Part shown: positions 24,103 through 37,700 of the stretch, piece by piece
Numbering within the stretch: the first letter of the stretch is position 1
Layout: each line of letters starts with the position of its first letter
Source of the DNA: Streblospio benedicti
Lineage: Eukaryota > Annelida > Polychaeta > Spionida > Spionidae
Assembly: GCA_019095985.1 (NCBI GenBank)
Contig: CM032660.1
Coordinates: 39,511,427-39,575,426, forward strand
DNA length: 64,000 nt
Reading direction: 5' to 3'
Program-made: the position numbers and the translations under genes
The notes under the pieces: model-generated
The model's database searches: none
The model's input: the letters and a program-made list of their open reading frames with translations, nothing else
What the model was told of the DNA's origin: nothing

Positions 24103-24395
24103 CTCCGATAGATCGATGATGTGTATGCTTGCTTTTCATTTGCCGGCGAATAAAATGGTGTGTGTGCGACATTTGCGTAATGAATGGAAGAACCACACTC
24201 ACGTTTTCCGTTGCAGCTGACATCGTTTGTTGTTGCCACTATCTCACTGATATAGCGTCCATATTGCTGTTCGTGTTAATAGAACAACTGACATTGCAAT
24301 AGTACCCTCGAAGTTTGGACTCCTAGCTATAATAATCAACACGATGTGAGCGAATTAAGAATTTCTGGTTCTTAAATATACGGGTTAATTCTTTG

Positions 24396-24605
24396 AACCA
24401 ACGGATATATACAAAAAACTGGTGAGCTTTCACCCATACTTTGGGCTTCCTCAGACTGTCAATATTACGAACATAAAAGCCTGAACAATACTACAGCCTT
24501 AGTATAGGACGTTTCATGTTTGTAGTATTGTCAGTCTGAGGAAGCCCAAAGTATGGATGAAAGCTTACGAGGTTTCTCGTATAAATCCATTGGTTCAAAG
24601 TATTA
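24396..24605. ncRNA. Pair of opposed hammerhead-ribozyme-like motifs
   Basis: Inverted arms (24396-24474 and 24530-24605) surround a spacer of about 55 bp. In the right arm, plus strand, CTGAGGA (24536-24542, a CUGANGA box) is followed by a stem-II-like segment, GAAA (24559-24562), and stem III TACGAG-GTTT-CTCGTA (24566-24581), then TA before a possible cleavage site. The left arm carries the same arrangement on the minus strand, with a better stem II (CCCA/TGGG). This is the core order of a type I hammerhead. Such motifs are known from terminal repeats of Penelope-like elements, and this pair is probably the abutting ends of one, with no coding part left nearby. Confidence 0.5.
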
Positions 24606-25750
24606 AACTATATTTATGTTCATATACCAGGATAGGTGAATCTTCACTATAATAATTTCTGGTTTTATCAAACCCATCCTTTTTAATCGTCTAGATAAAA
24701 ATCGTTAAAATTCGATATTAATTACCATTCCCATCCCTATAAACATCCAAACGTATATTTTAGTAGACTATTCAGGTACCTATAACGTTAGCATGATACT
24801 AATCTGCTCCTGAAATCATCACATGCACTTTTCGGCTAATATTCACCGTTTGGAGTGGCTACTAGAGAAACTCATAGTGGCGTGCAATATCTGGTGAATT
24901 AATACGAGGATTGAATATACGCATCTGGAATATTGCCAAGTAAAGATTATCCTTGTTAATTTTATATTTACTTAATGTGTATAAATTTCACAGTGATATT
25001 GTTTTCCTCCCAAAGATAATGCTCTAATAGCATCATCGGAATTTGACAAATTTTAAATAGAATGTAAATCGAAGTTGATGTTGAATTATTTAACGTGTTT
25101 AATTAAGTGTAAAGTTACTGTAAAACACGACATTAGCATTGAAGGTATTCTAGAAAGAAGTGTTAGAATTCATTTTGGATATAGCTTTCTAGAGTTTGAT
25201 ACACATTTATCTTTTTTCAATGGAAACAGTTGAGAATTTATTGTACTGGTGCATATGAATAGTGAATGTAGAGTGCTCACTCCATTTTTCCACACAAAGT
25301 GTCTTCTATTTTGACACTTCAGTTTCAAAACGAAGTAAAGTGCTCCAGATTTTTGCATGCATGATTCTGGAGATTACTCCTTTTTGAAGCACTAGATTGT
25401 ACGTGGTTGTGTTTAAGAGGATATCGCGCAATATACGGGAAGGTCTTGCAACTTTATATTCAAACAAAGCTAACATATCTGTGCCCATGTACATGTATGC
25501 ACATCATACAAGGTGTAGATAAAATTAGAAACTTGATTAACCAAATCAGTTATAGATACACAGCACAATAAAAATGGATTTATGACTGAGTCTACATAGT
25601 AACTTTCACAATGCATCACATTCGAATCCATAGATTTCAATAGATGCACGTAGCTTAGCAAAACAATAGTTTTACGACAACAACTTTGTTTACATAAGTC
25701 ATATGGGTCGTTAGAATGTCAAGTACACACCCCTTGCAGGTAGTTCCGTG
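24606..25750. other. Upstream region of the peptidase gene
   Basis: AT-rich spacer with no supported gene or repeat. The presumed 5' UTR of the peptidase lies at its right end; CTTGCAG at 25734-25740 could be an acceptor for a non-coding first exon. Confidence 0.4.
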
Positions 25751-28700
25751 ATGACATCAGTGTCGCGTCTAGCCGTGGCCGTGTTTGGCGCGGCGGTCAT
25801 CCTGCTGGTTTTTGTGTCGGGCCTGCTCATTGGACACTTGGGAATCGGGCGGGGGCTCGGCCGGGAGACACGAGGACCATGGGCGGCAGACGATCAGGTT
25901 TGACATAGCTGGTATTTCCTCATGTATTATTATTAGAATAGGATGTATGCATTCGTGTATGTATACTGACTTACAGACTCCAGGTATCAGACACGTATAG
26001 GTTTATTGGTCAAATGGAGACTAACCTGGCTTATGAACATAGATGGTCTCATTTTGTGTACCAAATACATAGGGTTTTTAGAACATAGATGGGAGATTAT
26101 CTATAAGATTTAAATATCATTGAGTTTTATGGCGACCTTGTAATAGAATATTATGCACGATTAAGATACATGCAATTTGAGATAGCTGATTGCCAAGAAT
26201 GATTACATGTTATCAACAGGCACTACCCGTGGTGTGTATAGACCAGTGCCCTTACTACTTGAAACAATATCTGGGCATATATTTTCTGTTTTACGTTACA
26301 TCTATATGCCGTATTAAGTTATTGTAAATGCTACTTGATATATAGTTGGTAAGAAGACAATTCTAGCACACGTATGCACATTTTCGTCTTTTACTTTAGG
26401 TGATGAAAATGATTTTTGATGGCATTGATGCTGACAGGATTAGAGAAAATCTCAGGTAGGCTAATACACAACTTTTATTTTCTTTTATATATTTTTAACA
26501 ATGTTTCATTCAAGTAAATTATCTTTTCAAGATTTTATGACATATGTGGGTTACACTAATACATTTCCTGATCACAATGTTCAGAGAGTTCACATCAGAG
26601 CCACGGCTGGCCGGTACCCCTGGTGACCGAGCCCTGGCACGGAGGGTGAGGCAGATGTGGGAGAACCAGGGACTGGACCGCACAGCAGTCACCACCTACA
26701 ATGTCCTGCTATCATATCCCACACCAGAGACAGGCCAGCCTTCGGACGGGCCCAACCGGTAAGAACATAAAGTTCAAGTTTTAGGATATAATACTGCCAC
26801 TTCAATTTGAAAATTAGATCGTTTTAAATGTGTGCAGTTGTGTAATAATATGCTTATATATATACCGTACATCCTATACAGTACGAACAAAAATATGATG
26901 TAATGATATTCATCTTTATGAAAATGTATGCATACTTTAGTTGCTGTAGTCCTTGTTGAAAGAATCTACCGCGTGTTTGATAATGGTAATTCCTTTGTAA
27001 CACGTTGATGCATACGAGTTTTTTGACTACTAGTTGTTGCATATTTTTCTTTCAGAGTTCTACTTAAAGCTTCAGATGGATCCGTTATTTTCGAAACAGC
27101 GGCCTACGAGAAGATCCTTAGTGCCGACCAGGATCATCCAGATGTTGTTCCTCCCTTCAATGCGTACTCGCATTCTGGCACCCCAGAGGTATTGGGATGA
27201 AACTACTATATTTTTAGAATTTACATGTAGTTGAAGGGAACGGCATAATTATTGCTCTCAATATAAGAGTATCAACTACATTCACAGCCAAGCACCCTAG
27301 TGTTGACACAAATGTCAGTGATCATATATTTCACCACAGGGCCAAATTGTATATGTGAATTATGCTCGAGTGGAGGACTTTGAATGGCTGAAAGAACAAC
27401 ATGTCAATATCAGTGGAAAAATCTGCATTTCAAGATATGGGAAGATATTCAGAGGAAACAAGGTTAGACTTAATATAAGTAAGCAATAATGTATAGCCGT
27501 AGTGTGAGATATATAAGCAGTTCCTTGCCATATATTCCCATTCAATGTACTACGCAGGCCTCCCTCGCTGAGGCCAATCGCTGCAGCGGTCTCATCATGT
27601 ACACTGACCCGGCAGACTATGCAGTGGACGGCCAGTCCCGAGTTTACCCTGACTCGGTGTTTCTACCAGGCACTGGTGTACAGAGAGGAACCATTCAATT
27701 GGGCCTCATTGATACGCCTGGCCAACCAGCTATAGGTACTATTTGGAGTTTGTAGTTTGCATGCTGCATACAAGAGGTGATTTTTACATACAATAAAACT
27801 TGATTTTTTGTTTAGCATTGAGTGAAATATTTTAGTTTACAAAGCATTGAACTAAAGTGGAATAAGTTGTTTTTGAGTGAACTTTGTATTCATATTGTCC
27901 ATGCAGATAGTGCGTACCGACTACCGGAGGATGAAGCTGGACTACCAAACATACCCGTCCACCCCATTGGATATGATGATGCCTACATGCTACTTAAGTA
28001 AAGGACTGATTAATACATCTATGAAATTTAACAAAGTCACAGTAGCTATTCTCTTATGATATATGACTGAATATTCACTCGTTATTACGAACCTGTGGTG
28101 GTATATATAAATAGATGTATGCTCACCACCTACCATTGTCTTCACACTGAGTCTATACTACGTCATGAGATATTTTCAAGCTGGTACTCGTGTCTCGTGA
28201 TTTAGAATGTTATAACCAGATTACTGTTATATCTCACCTTTAATTATACACACTGTAGATTTCACTATATCATGTGAAATGAGATTTTTATATTTAGAGA
28301 AATACGTGGCCAAGAAGCCCCAGAAAAATGGAGAGGCAAACTAAATATCACATACAGGATTGGTGATGTGCCTTCGTCAAAGTAAGTGAACATGTGTGCC
28401 CCAGTGTACACTTCATTAGTATGCCAACAGACTCCATATAGCTCAATGTAAGTAAGGTTAAAAACACACAAACAAGTACTAATTAATTCATAAAAAATAT
28501 ATTTGTGATCCATTTACCCAATACTTAAAACAAGTTTGTTCTACTGCCGACCAAGTGTATTTGTTCCTCAGAAGCGTGCAGATGCTGGTTTATAACCGCC
28601 GTGTGGTGAAACCAGTGGACAACGTGTTCGGCCTGATACGCGGCTGGGACGAAACAGGTGAGGGTTTGTCACCAATTTGTCTTTTTGTATGTCATATTCC

Positions 28701-31700
28701 AGTAATGACTCCATTGACTAGACATTATCCGTACCACTTATGTGCAATAAGCATTTCAGAGTATACACACGGACCCGTTATGAGACTTTCTTAATCACGA
28801 CTACTCCAGCCAAGAAATGTGTCTCTTTTTCACTGACAGTCTGATGCAGCATCAACAAACAGGACAGAATTTACGCGTTAAGGTAGTCATGTAAAGATAA
28901 TGTGAATAGTGGAACAAAGTGGCCGTGTGTAGAACCAAACCCCCAAATCTATGTCAATTATCTGCCCACAGATCGGTATGTACTGGTCGGAAACCACCGT
29001 GATGCATGGGTGTTCGGTGCTGTGGACCCTCTCAGTGGCACAGCAGTCATGATGGAACTCTCCAGGTCCCTGGGCCTCCTGCTCAGGAAAGGTAGTCAAG
29101 AGTGCATTACAATTTATATGGTTTGAAAATGCTTATGATAAATTCTTTGGCAGCATGTTCTTAAGATCGAAATAACTTATCTCTCACAAAAATGACGAAT
29201 CTTACTCTCACATTGAATCCTTCCAGTTTTAATTCAAAGTTAGGCCCCCATTTCACATGGCCGATTCAAGCTCCAGATCTTCCAACAGACGCCCGTTTTG
29301 TCATTTTGGGGTGGATTGTGCGTGATCTGGCCTCAAATGTGGAGTCATTTGGCTGGTTCGGCAGGGTATGGGCCGTTTTGGCGGGTTCTGGGTGGATTTT
29401 TCTTATTTCGGCTTGTGTGCTCCAAAGCACACCATCGCCTTGCTTTTCGGGGCTGTCTGGGGGGCTTTCTCTACTATTTGCAACATCCTTATGTCTTTTT
29501 GCTGAACTGTAGCCTCGTCTGCTGCATTGGGAAGATGTATGGTGACAGATGAAACCGTAAGTGCCGCCACTACCGTTAAAATCGGAAGCAATAGAAGCAT
29601 AGAAAGGAAGCATCTTTTTCAACAGCACGATGCTCCAATATTAGTGTTGTCTGTCTGAAAAAAAATGGCTCACTTCTGCCAGTTTCGGGCGCAAAAGGTG
29701 TTATCACTTCTCTGGAGAAGTGATTTTGACTTTTTTCGGCTGTGGGCTGCCGTTTTGGATTATTGAGTTGTTGATCTGTATCGGCGTTTTGGTTTTCTGC
29801 TTCATCTGGAGAACAAACTTATTCATCGTTAGGTTTGTCTGCTACCAATGGGTTTTCTGCCAATCTTCATAAAGATGTTCCCGTTTTATGTTGTGCTAGT
29901 TCCAAATGGTGACATTAGCTTACCTTTTGATCCAGTCCATCTGAAAGGTCACATACCGTAATTACAGATGCTCCCGTAAGCTTTAGCTACAGAATATGAA
30001 ATGAGGCAATACAAAAAGGATTAAATGTTGGCGGATTTCATTGTTGTTTGTGTGTCTGAAGGATTACACTCAAACACGTATTCACATGATTAGGCAATGA
30101 ATAATGGCAACAATGGCAGCCGTTGCACTTAATCTTGCTGTAGCTCAACAACAACACCAGGAAGGGCAAAGAAGATAGAATAATACAAGCGACTGTAGTA
30201 GATGAAGATGATGAGGCTTCAGAAGTCGACCTTGAAGTTATTCAGGTTGATGCTGGCCAGCAGAGAAGACCATATACTCAGAGGAGATTTGGAGTACGGC
30301 CCTGGGTCAGTCATGCTGCTGTTTAGAAGAGAAACACGTGTTGAAAGACCGAAGCTGGAGGGATTTCACGTTTTGATAGCCACGAAGAGGTGCAGCGCCA
30401 CTATTTTGGCAGCCGATCATCACACCATCATCGTCATGCTTCTATATCAGCAATTTTCCTTCACCTACAACGTCCCTGACGGCTTCTGCGACTTGGTGAC
30501 TTTGGCATGCTTTGTCTTCAGACTCTTACGTAACAAATATTGATCTATTTACGCCGATCCACCCCGAAATGACAGATCGGGCGTCTTTTGGAGGATCTGG
30601 AGCCAGGATCGGCCATGTGAAATGGGGGGTTTAATTTCATAAGTATTTCAGGCTGGCGGCCTCGTCGCACCATCATGTTCTGTAGCTGGGCAGCAGAAGA
30701 GTACGGTCTGATCGGCTCTCAGGAGTGGGTTGAGGTACAATTAAGCCCACGTAATTGTATAATCACTTAACACCGTTTAAGGATTACCAAAATATCTTAC
30801 ACCCTGATCAATCCATAAACTATATAACCCATGCAGTAATACAAAATCATAAGGGAAGAACCCTCAAGCAAAAAATCAATGTGCATGTAGACATGAAGAT
30901 CGCAACACAACTTTAGGTAAACAGTTTAACCAAAAGAGTGAAAATGTTTGTGGTGTATCATATAGATAAACTTTCATTTTGATAAGCATATGCTTTAGAA
31001 CTATGACACTATCATCGGAGCTCGGGCTGTGGCATACATCAACATGGATATTGCTGTGCAAGGTAATCAAATCTGTTACAGCATTTGATTAAGAAAGTGG
31101 TTTAAAATGAATATGGTCTCTAATGGAATTCCAACATGTTTGACAATATGTATAAAATACGAAACCCCTTGGGAGGCATCAAACTTCCCACTCCACGTTT
31201 ATTTTTAACCAATGATTTATCTGTGAATTGCACCCCCAGGGGACACTTCACAGTTCACACCTCACATTTCACACTTTATAATTTATGATACTTCATACCA
31301 TACTTCGCAATTCACACTTGATAGTTTATACTTCACACCCTATAACCTGTTTCAATGCAGAGTTTAGCCACACATTCTAGGTGATCACAGCTGATTTTTA
31401 TTTGGATGTTCAAACTTCAAGGCAATTCAATATTAATGGTTGAGTTGTCCCCAAGTATTACTATACTGTAATATGTAACTTCCTTGAAACACCTTCTTGA
31501 TGCTCTTATACCGTAAAAATGACACTATTGATTATCATTAAGAGGTCATATTGGAAATCAATGAAAAAAATTCTCCTCGCGGTTAGATATCAGAAAAATG
31601 TGTCATTCTCCCGGTGTTGACCCCTTGGGGTGACCCCAGGGGCTGACTTGCCCCCATGGTTTCTCTTGAAGTTTCCAAGGGCCACTCACGCCTCTGGGGC

Positions 31701-34700
31701 CATAGTTTTGGTGAGTGGTGCATATCGGCCACTCGGCACACAGCAGCACTAGTGGGGAGAGGGCATCAGGTACTCAGGTGCTTAATCGCCTGGGGAGTTG
31801 TTGCGGTATCCGGCGCGGAATAGTGTTTGAGCTTACCCTAACCCTACAAAGGATTACAATGGAGTTTAACTGAACTGAACTCAACTGATTTCTCTTACAA
31901 ACGTAAAACATAGGCAGATACAGGTTTCCGGAAAGGGGGGGGGGCACACACGTAAGGAAAAGAGGGGGCACACTTACGTGATTTCATGAAAAATCCTATG
32001 AAAATGAAGTATTTTGGTGGGAAAGGGGGAGAGCTCGCCCCTTGCAACACCCCCCCTGGATCTGCCTATGGGTAAAATACATAACTTATAATGCTAATGG
32101 TTGATGGTTGATGGATGCTGATCAAAACTATCGCCCTAATATTATTTGAATATCATTTGAAGAATTAATGTACACTGGAGTGCACTGTGTCAGCAGTACC
32201 TCTGTGGTCGTATCCAAATGACTGCCAAAAGTATGAAGGTTCGCAACAATAAATGTACAATCGGCATTCGTGACCACTAGCCATCTCTATTCACTATCTC
32301 TGAGTAGAGTGTGTGTTGTCACCAATAATCTATAAGACAAATTACGGGAAAAGAGTAATCATCTCCATATCTATTACAGTGAAACTCTATTTCCTTCAAA
32401 ATGCAAAACCTCATCAACCTTTGTGCCAATTTCTCTTTATTTTGTGGATTGAAAAGTTGAAACATCATTCATTTTAGTAGAGGGAAGAGAGTTTTACAGT
32501 CCTATTTCTTTTTCACAAAATCTACTAAATCCAGTAATCAGTAGCCTCCATTTGACTTCAATACTTTCACTTGCTTTTAAATTTATTTATGTGTGTGTTT
32601 GGGGGGGGGGGGGTATATATGTGATATGAATCCCCACCTCCATTCCTCATATTACTCAGAGATAGTGAATAGAGATAGTACCAGGTCAAGAAGGGTTATT
32701 GCATATTTGGTGTCGCAAATCTTCATACTCTTGGCTGCCATCTTCATGACATTTTTACATAGAACACAATTGATATAAAGCAATTGGTGATGATGAGAAG
32801 CATCATCTGCTGCGAGGCGAGCAGTGAGGTACCGAGGGCGAAGAACACACGTCTCACTGGTATGTCTATCATATAATGCGATAGTTTTTCTCAGCTTACA
32901 CAATCATTAGCATTATAACTTGAGCTTTTCAAGTCTTAAGAAGTAATTTTTCTATTATCTAACATTATTTCGTAGATCTCCAATATGACACGTTTATAAA
33001 AGTCAATAGCCCCATTTCTACATTATAAGAGCATCCTAATAAAATGAATTAAGGTATAACAAAGAAATTGTATAGTACAGTATAGTACATGTATATAATA
33101 CAAGATGCCCTTGGCATGCACACATAACTAATATAAAATAACTAGCCTTGAACTAGTGACAGCCAAATAGAAATCAGCTGTCATCACTTAGGTGTGGCTG
33201 AAATCTGCATTGAAACAGGTTACATAGTGTGAGGTATAAACGGTAAAGTTTGAACTATGATGATCTATGATGTATGAAGTACAAACTGTGAAGTGTGAAC
33301 TGTGAAGTGTGAACTTTTAGTTATGAACTGTGACGTGTGAACAACGGGGCTTTCGTAATAAAGAGCTTTAAGTATTTGATGTTCATAACAGCATGTACCT
33401 ATATGGAGGGTGCGTTTCTCCATAACCCATAGATCTATTTTTGTCACGTGTTTCATTTACTAGTATCCCGTTTCAGGAACATATACTTTGCGAGGGCGGG
33501 GTCTCCCAATGATCAAATCACTCATTTTGGAGTCTGCTAAAAAGGTCAGGAATTGCGTATATCGTATAGATACAATTTTTGTGTCTTTCAATATGTTCGT
33601 GTTTAACAAATGTTGAATAATATTATCGTATACATATATGTGACCCTCATTGAACCTCACAGGTGCCCAACCCAAACGAGACGGAGATAGCGGCCGGCCG
33701 CAGGACAGTGTATGACACGATGCTGATGGCAATGCCAGATAAACACCCAACTGGAGAGCCCACCGGTGAGCCATAGTAAGTTGACAAATATGTACTTATT
33801 AAGAAAATTCCACAAACATACTTTGTAAAAGGTCTACAGCATAGTGAGAAGGTGGTAGATAATATGAATATAATATACTCACATATGCATGCAATTAATT
33901 ACAGAATGACATTGGACAGACTGGCTATTTGTTTTCAGCATTGCCCTGGTTGGTGCTGGAAGTGACTTTGCACCATTCATTTCGAGGGTCGGTGTCTCCT
34001 GTGCTGACATTCGGTATCATTATAATCCCAACATTGGTTTATCGAGCTATCCACTATATCATACAGTGTATGAGACTTTCCACCTAGTCAATGATATTCT
34101 GGACCCTACATTTGCTGTAAGTGTATATCACAATACATGTATATGTAACCCAATATAAATAGTTCCAATTATATCTACTAGTTAAAGGTATTGTATTATC
34201 AATATAAACTAAATTTAATGAATTCATCGATATGCACTACTGCCAGTGGGTCCAAATATTGACATGTTCACAATATTTATAAAATATACTTGATCATGGT
34301 GACTGGAAGATCCATACGAGGCAAAGGATGTCCCCGCCCCATTGCATACAATAAGATTGATACTCTTGACGAGTTTTCACAATCGATAGCCACATTAAAC
34401 ATGAATATTCCATGTATTCTTCCTTGTTCCCTCATGTGCAACCCCCCCTAAATTAATGACGAACGTATTAGATATAAAATTAAATGACAATGGGATGGGG
34501 GTATCTTGTGAAATTCCTTGAATCACTTAATAACTACACTTTCCCAATTCATAAATTCCTACTAACATTTGCAGTACCACAAAGCCACTGGGGAGGTGAT
34601 TGCAGAGATGACAAGGTCGTTGGCTGAATCGGAAGTATTGCCTCTAGATGCCAAACATTTTGGGATCTCAGTTAAGAACTATGTAGACACAACAAAGAAA

Positions 34701-37700
34701 TACTACAAGAAAATCTTTGACCAAATACCAGACAGAATACGTGAGTCAGAGATAAACTTAGAGAAGTTTGTATTCATATCCCAAAATTGTCTTAACTAAT
34801 AACTTCCCAATGAGTAGTTTTAGAAGGTGAAATGATATCCTATGCTGACATTTCACTTACTAATAGGGACATAATTGTGGGAGAAATCCGGGTGATTTCT
34901 CTATCATGTGAGCACGCACTTCTTTGCGTTTCGGTGGTGTGGGATAGGAAATTCTATGCTAAAACACCAACGTTCACTTTATTGAAATAATAATCGCCAA
35001 CAAAATATGTGTAGACACATCGTCCATAGGCACCAGAAGAATAAATATACAATGCATGGGTAGGGGTATCATAGTAAGTCAAACTTACATCATAAAAAGT
35101 TATAGCCGACTATGCATCGGTTCTGGCCTGTACGCAAGCATATGTTTAACCAGAATGGTTGTCTCGAAATATGTGAGATGATGCACGTCAGCAAAGGTCA
35201 ATAAATCATAATTGCAATTACTGCAAATACATGAATATGCTTATTTGCATTGACTAATTCACTGATTTAGTGCTAGCGCAACTTTACATTCATACAAGGT
35301 CATTGATATTCTTCTTTTATCATATTCTTTTTCGCATTGTTGGGACATTAGCTGAAATTTAAGTATTAAGTGGGTGAAGTGCGAACAGGAAACAGAAACA
35401 GGACTCCCCCTCCCCTCATCCCCCACAGCTAAACACTAAGAAATATTATTTTCCATGACAATTAGATTATACGTTTAAACAATATCTACTCTAAAATACA
35501 TGTTTAAAAATCTTAATATTTGGCCCATCCTTGAAATGCAGGTTACTTGGAAACAGCTGCTACAAAGTTTTCTAATGTTTCCAGAACATTTCAAGAATCT
35601 GTAGAGGCGGCAAAGACAGATAGGTAAACACAGTGATCCATACATATACATACATATGAAAAGAAAAGTCTAATATGTTTATAACCTTGTTCGTACACAG
35701 ATTCAATATACATGATGTGTTTATGCAATGAACGCTTATGAATGTCGTTTAGGTCTTTGAGCAAGTTGCAGCTGAGGGGAATAAATGACAAGCTGATGGA
35801 TCTAGAGCGAGCATTCATAAACCCCCAAGGCCTGCCCGGGCAGCCCTTTGTCAGGTAGGGGTTGTTGATGGCGCTGTCCTCCAGCAAGGGCTTCTGATTT
35901 TTACTGCCTTTATTATATGTGACTATTTCAGATATTTATGTGAACAAATTGATGTTGCTTCCGTGGCCGAGTGGATATGGAGTTGGACTTGTGACCAGAA
36001 GGTCGTGGGTTCGATTCCCGGTCGGGTCTGATGGTGGGTGTTCAGCAAACTTACCTCTAACAGGTTGCACACTGCTCCGTGGTACCTACACGTTAAATCG
36101 GTACATGTCAGGCGAGTGAACGCTAATGTGAGTGATTAGCACGTCTGCGCTACGGTTGCGAAGTGCTGTATGCTCCCCAGGGAGTTGAGAAGGATATAGT
36201 GTGACAAGGATGCCAATGACCTAGTGTAAATATGTAAAGTCGCTAGAGCACGATAACAGTGAATTGCGACTATAAATAAACACATTTACATTTACAACAA
36301 ACGTTTAAACTTAAGCAATAAATATATATACATATTGATACACTACCATTTTGTAAGAAACACAGAAACTATTTATTTACGTTGCTATGTTTTAAAGGCA
36401 CACGCCCCCTTCGACTGGTTTCTTGTGCAGGATCTTGTGCGCATCATAGATGGGGCTGAGTTAGGCATCGACCATTTGATCTCAGGAGGGGGCAGCAAAA
36501 ATATTGAAAAAAAATAACACAAGGCTGAAAATTGGTGAAAAAAATAATAAGGTTTCACTTGGCTAGAAAAAAATAAATAATTGTCAAATATGGCTTTAAA
36601 CAGCTTTATTCAGCTTAAAGAAAATAATTGAGGTTCAGTAATCTAAGAAAAAAAGAATTAGATGTCAAATTTCATGAAAAAAAATAATTGAAGGTATGGT
36701 GAAAATAGCTGCTCCCCCCCCCTTCTGAGATCAAATGGTCGGTGCGTTATATGGAATGGAATTTCCCACGTGACTGAAAAGTTTGGTCATGGTGGAGGGG
36801 TGGAGAGACAGTCTTTCCCATGTTCAGGTTTAGCTTGGGCTCCCTTTTCCATATTTCTAAGGCCTCCAGGGTCTTCCTTCTTGATCACTTATCCTCTCTG
36901 CCGACGTTGTTGGTGGTCGAATCGTGCCGGATCATTTGCTCCGTCTTCTGTGAATGGATTTGTATCGCAGAGGTCTGACTGTTTTTATCGAAGTGTTCCG
37001 TGAGTCTGGTACGACCATTCTCACCCACATAGTCTTCGTGGCAACTAGGACAAGCAATCTTGTATACTACCCCGCATTTCTACTTTGGATCTGGTTTGTC
37101 TTTCGGCCGCACTATAACTGCACATAGGATGTTAAACTGCTTATGGAAACTGGGAACACCATGTTTCTTGAAGACTCTCTGTAGTGTCTCTGATATGCCA
37201 CGGACGTATGGTAGCTTCACGTACTGTAACTCTTTTTCGTTCTGTAGACTCACGTCACGTAAAAAATTCCATTCCACGTGATACAGCGCCATCTAGATCT
37301 ATGATGCGCACAAGATCCTGCCCAAGAAGAAGCCAGTCGAAGGGGGCGTGTGCCCTTGAAACGTAGCAACGTAATTAAACAGTTTCTGTGTTCCTATAAA
37401 ACATCTTCTGAATGATAACAAGTATATACTATACATGTTTTTATTTTATTTTATAGGAATGTAATCTTTGCTCCTAGTGCATTTGATGAATACAAAGGAT
37501 CGAGTTTTCCCGCGATCACAGACATCTTGTATGGCGTGGATCATGAGGAACCACTGACTGAAGGTATTCATGGTTCCGACACTGTCAATCAAATGTGTCT
37601 GCCATCCAATCAGCGTGCGCTCTGAGAGATGTATACAAACAGCTGCCATCTTGCTCCCACAAACTTTCTCAACTTTCTAAGACATTACATTGATATAGAT

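Larger units (their letters stand above)
36350..37400 (-). mobile_element. Broken Penelope-like retroelement with inverted ends, intron 18
   Basis: On the minus strand, about 37290-37080 encodes RT-tail-like residues including [20 protein letters not shown]. Adjoining sequence to about 36900 encodes [19 protein letters not shown], the start of a GIY-YIG endonuclease, as in Penelope-like elements. About 100 bp at 36356-36456 recurs as an inverted copy at 37298-37396, the inverted terminal arrangement known for this family. The copy is 5'-truncated and broken, with at least two breaks. A MITE lies within it at 36464-36746. Both ends carry a hammerhead-like fold. Confidence 0.7.

Noticed and set aside
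35957-36030. Functional tRNA gene
   Set aside because: A and B boxes are present but the acceptor stem does not pair and the sequence continues into a SINE body and tail.
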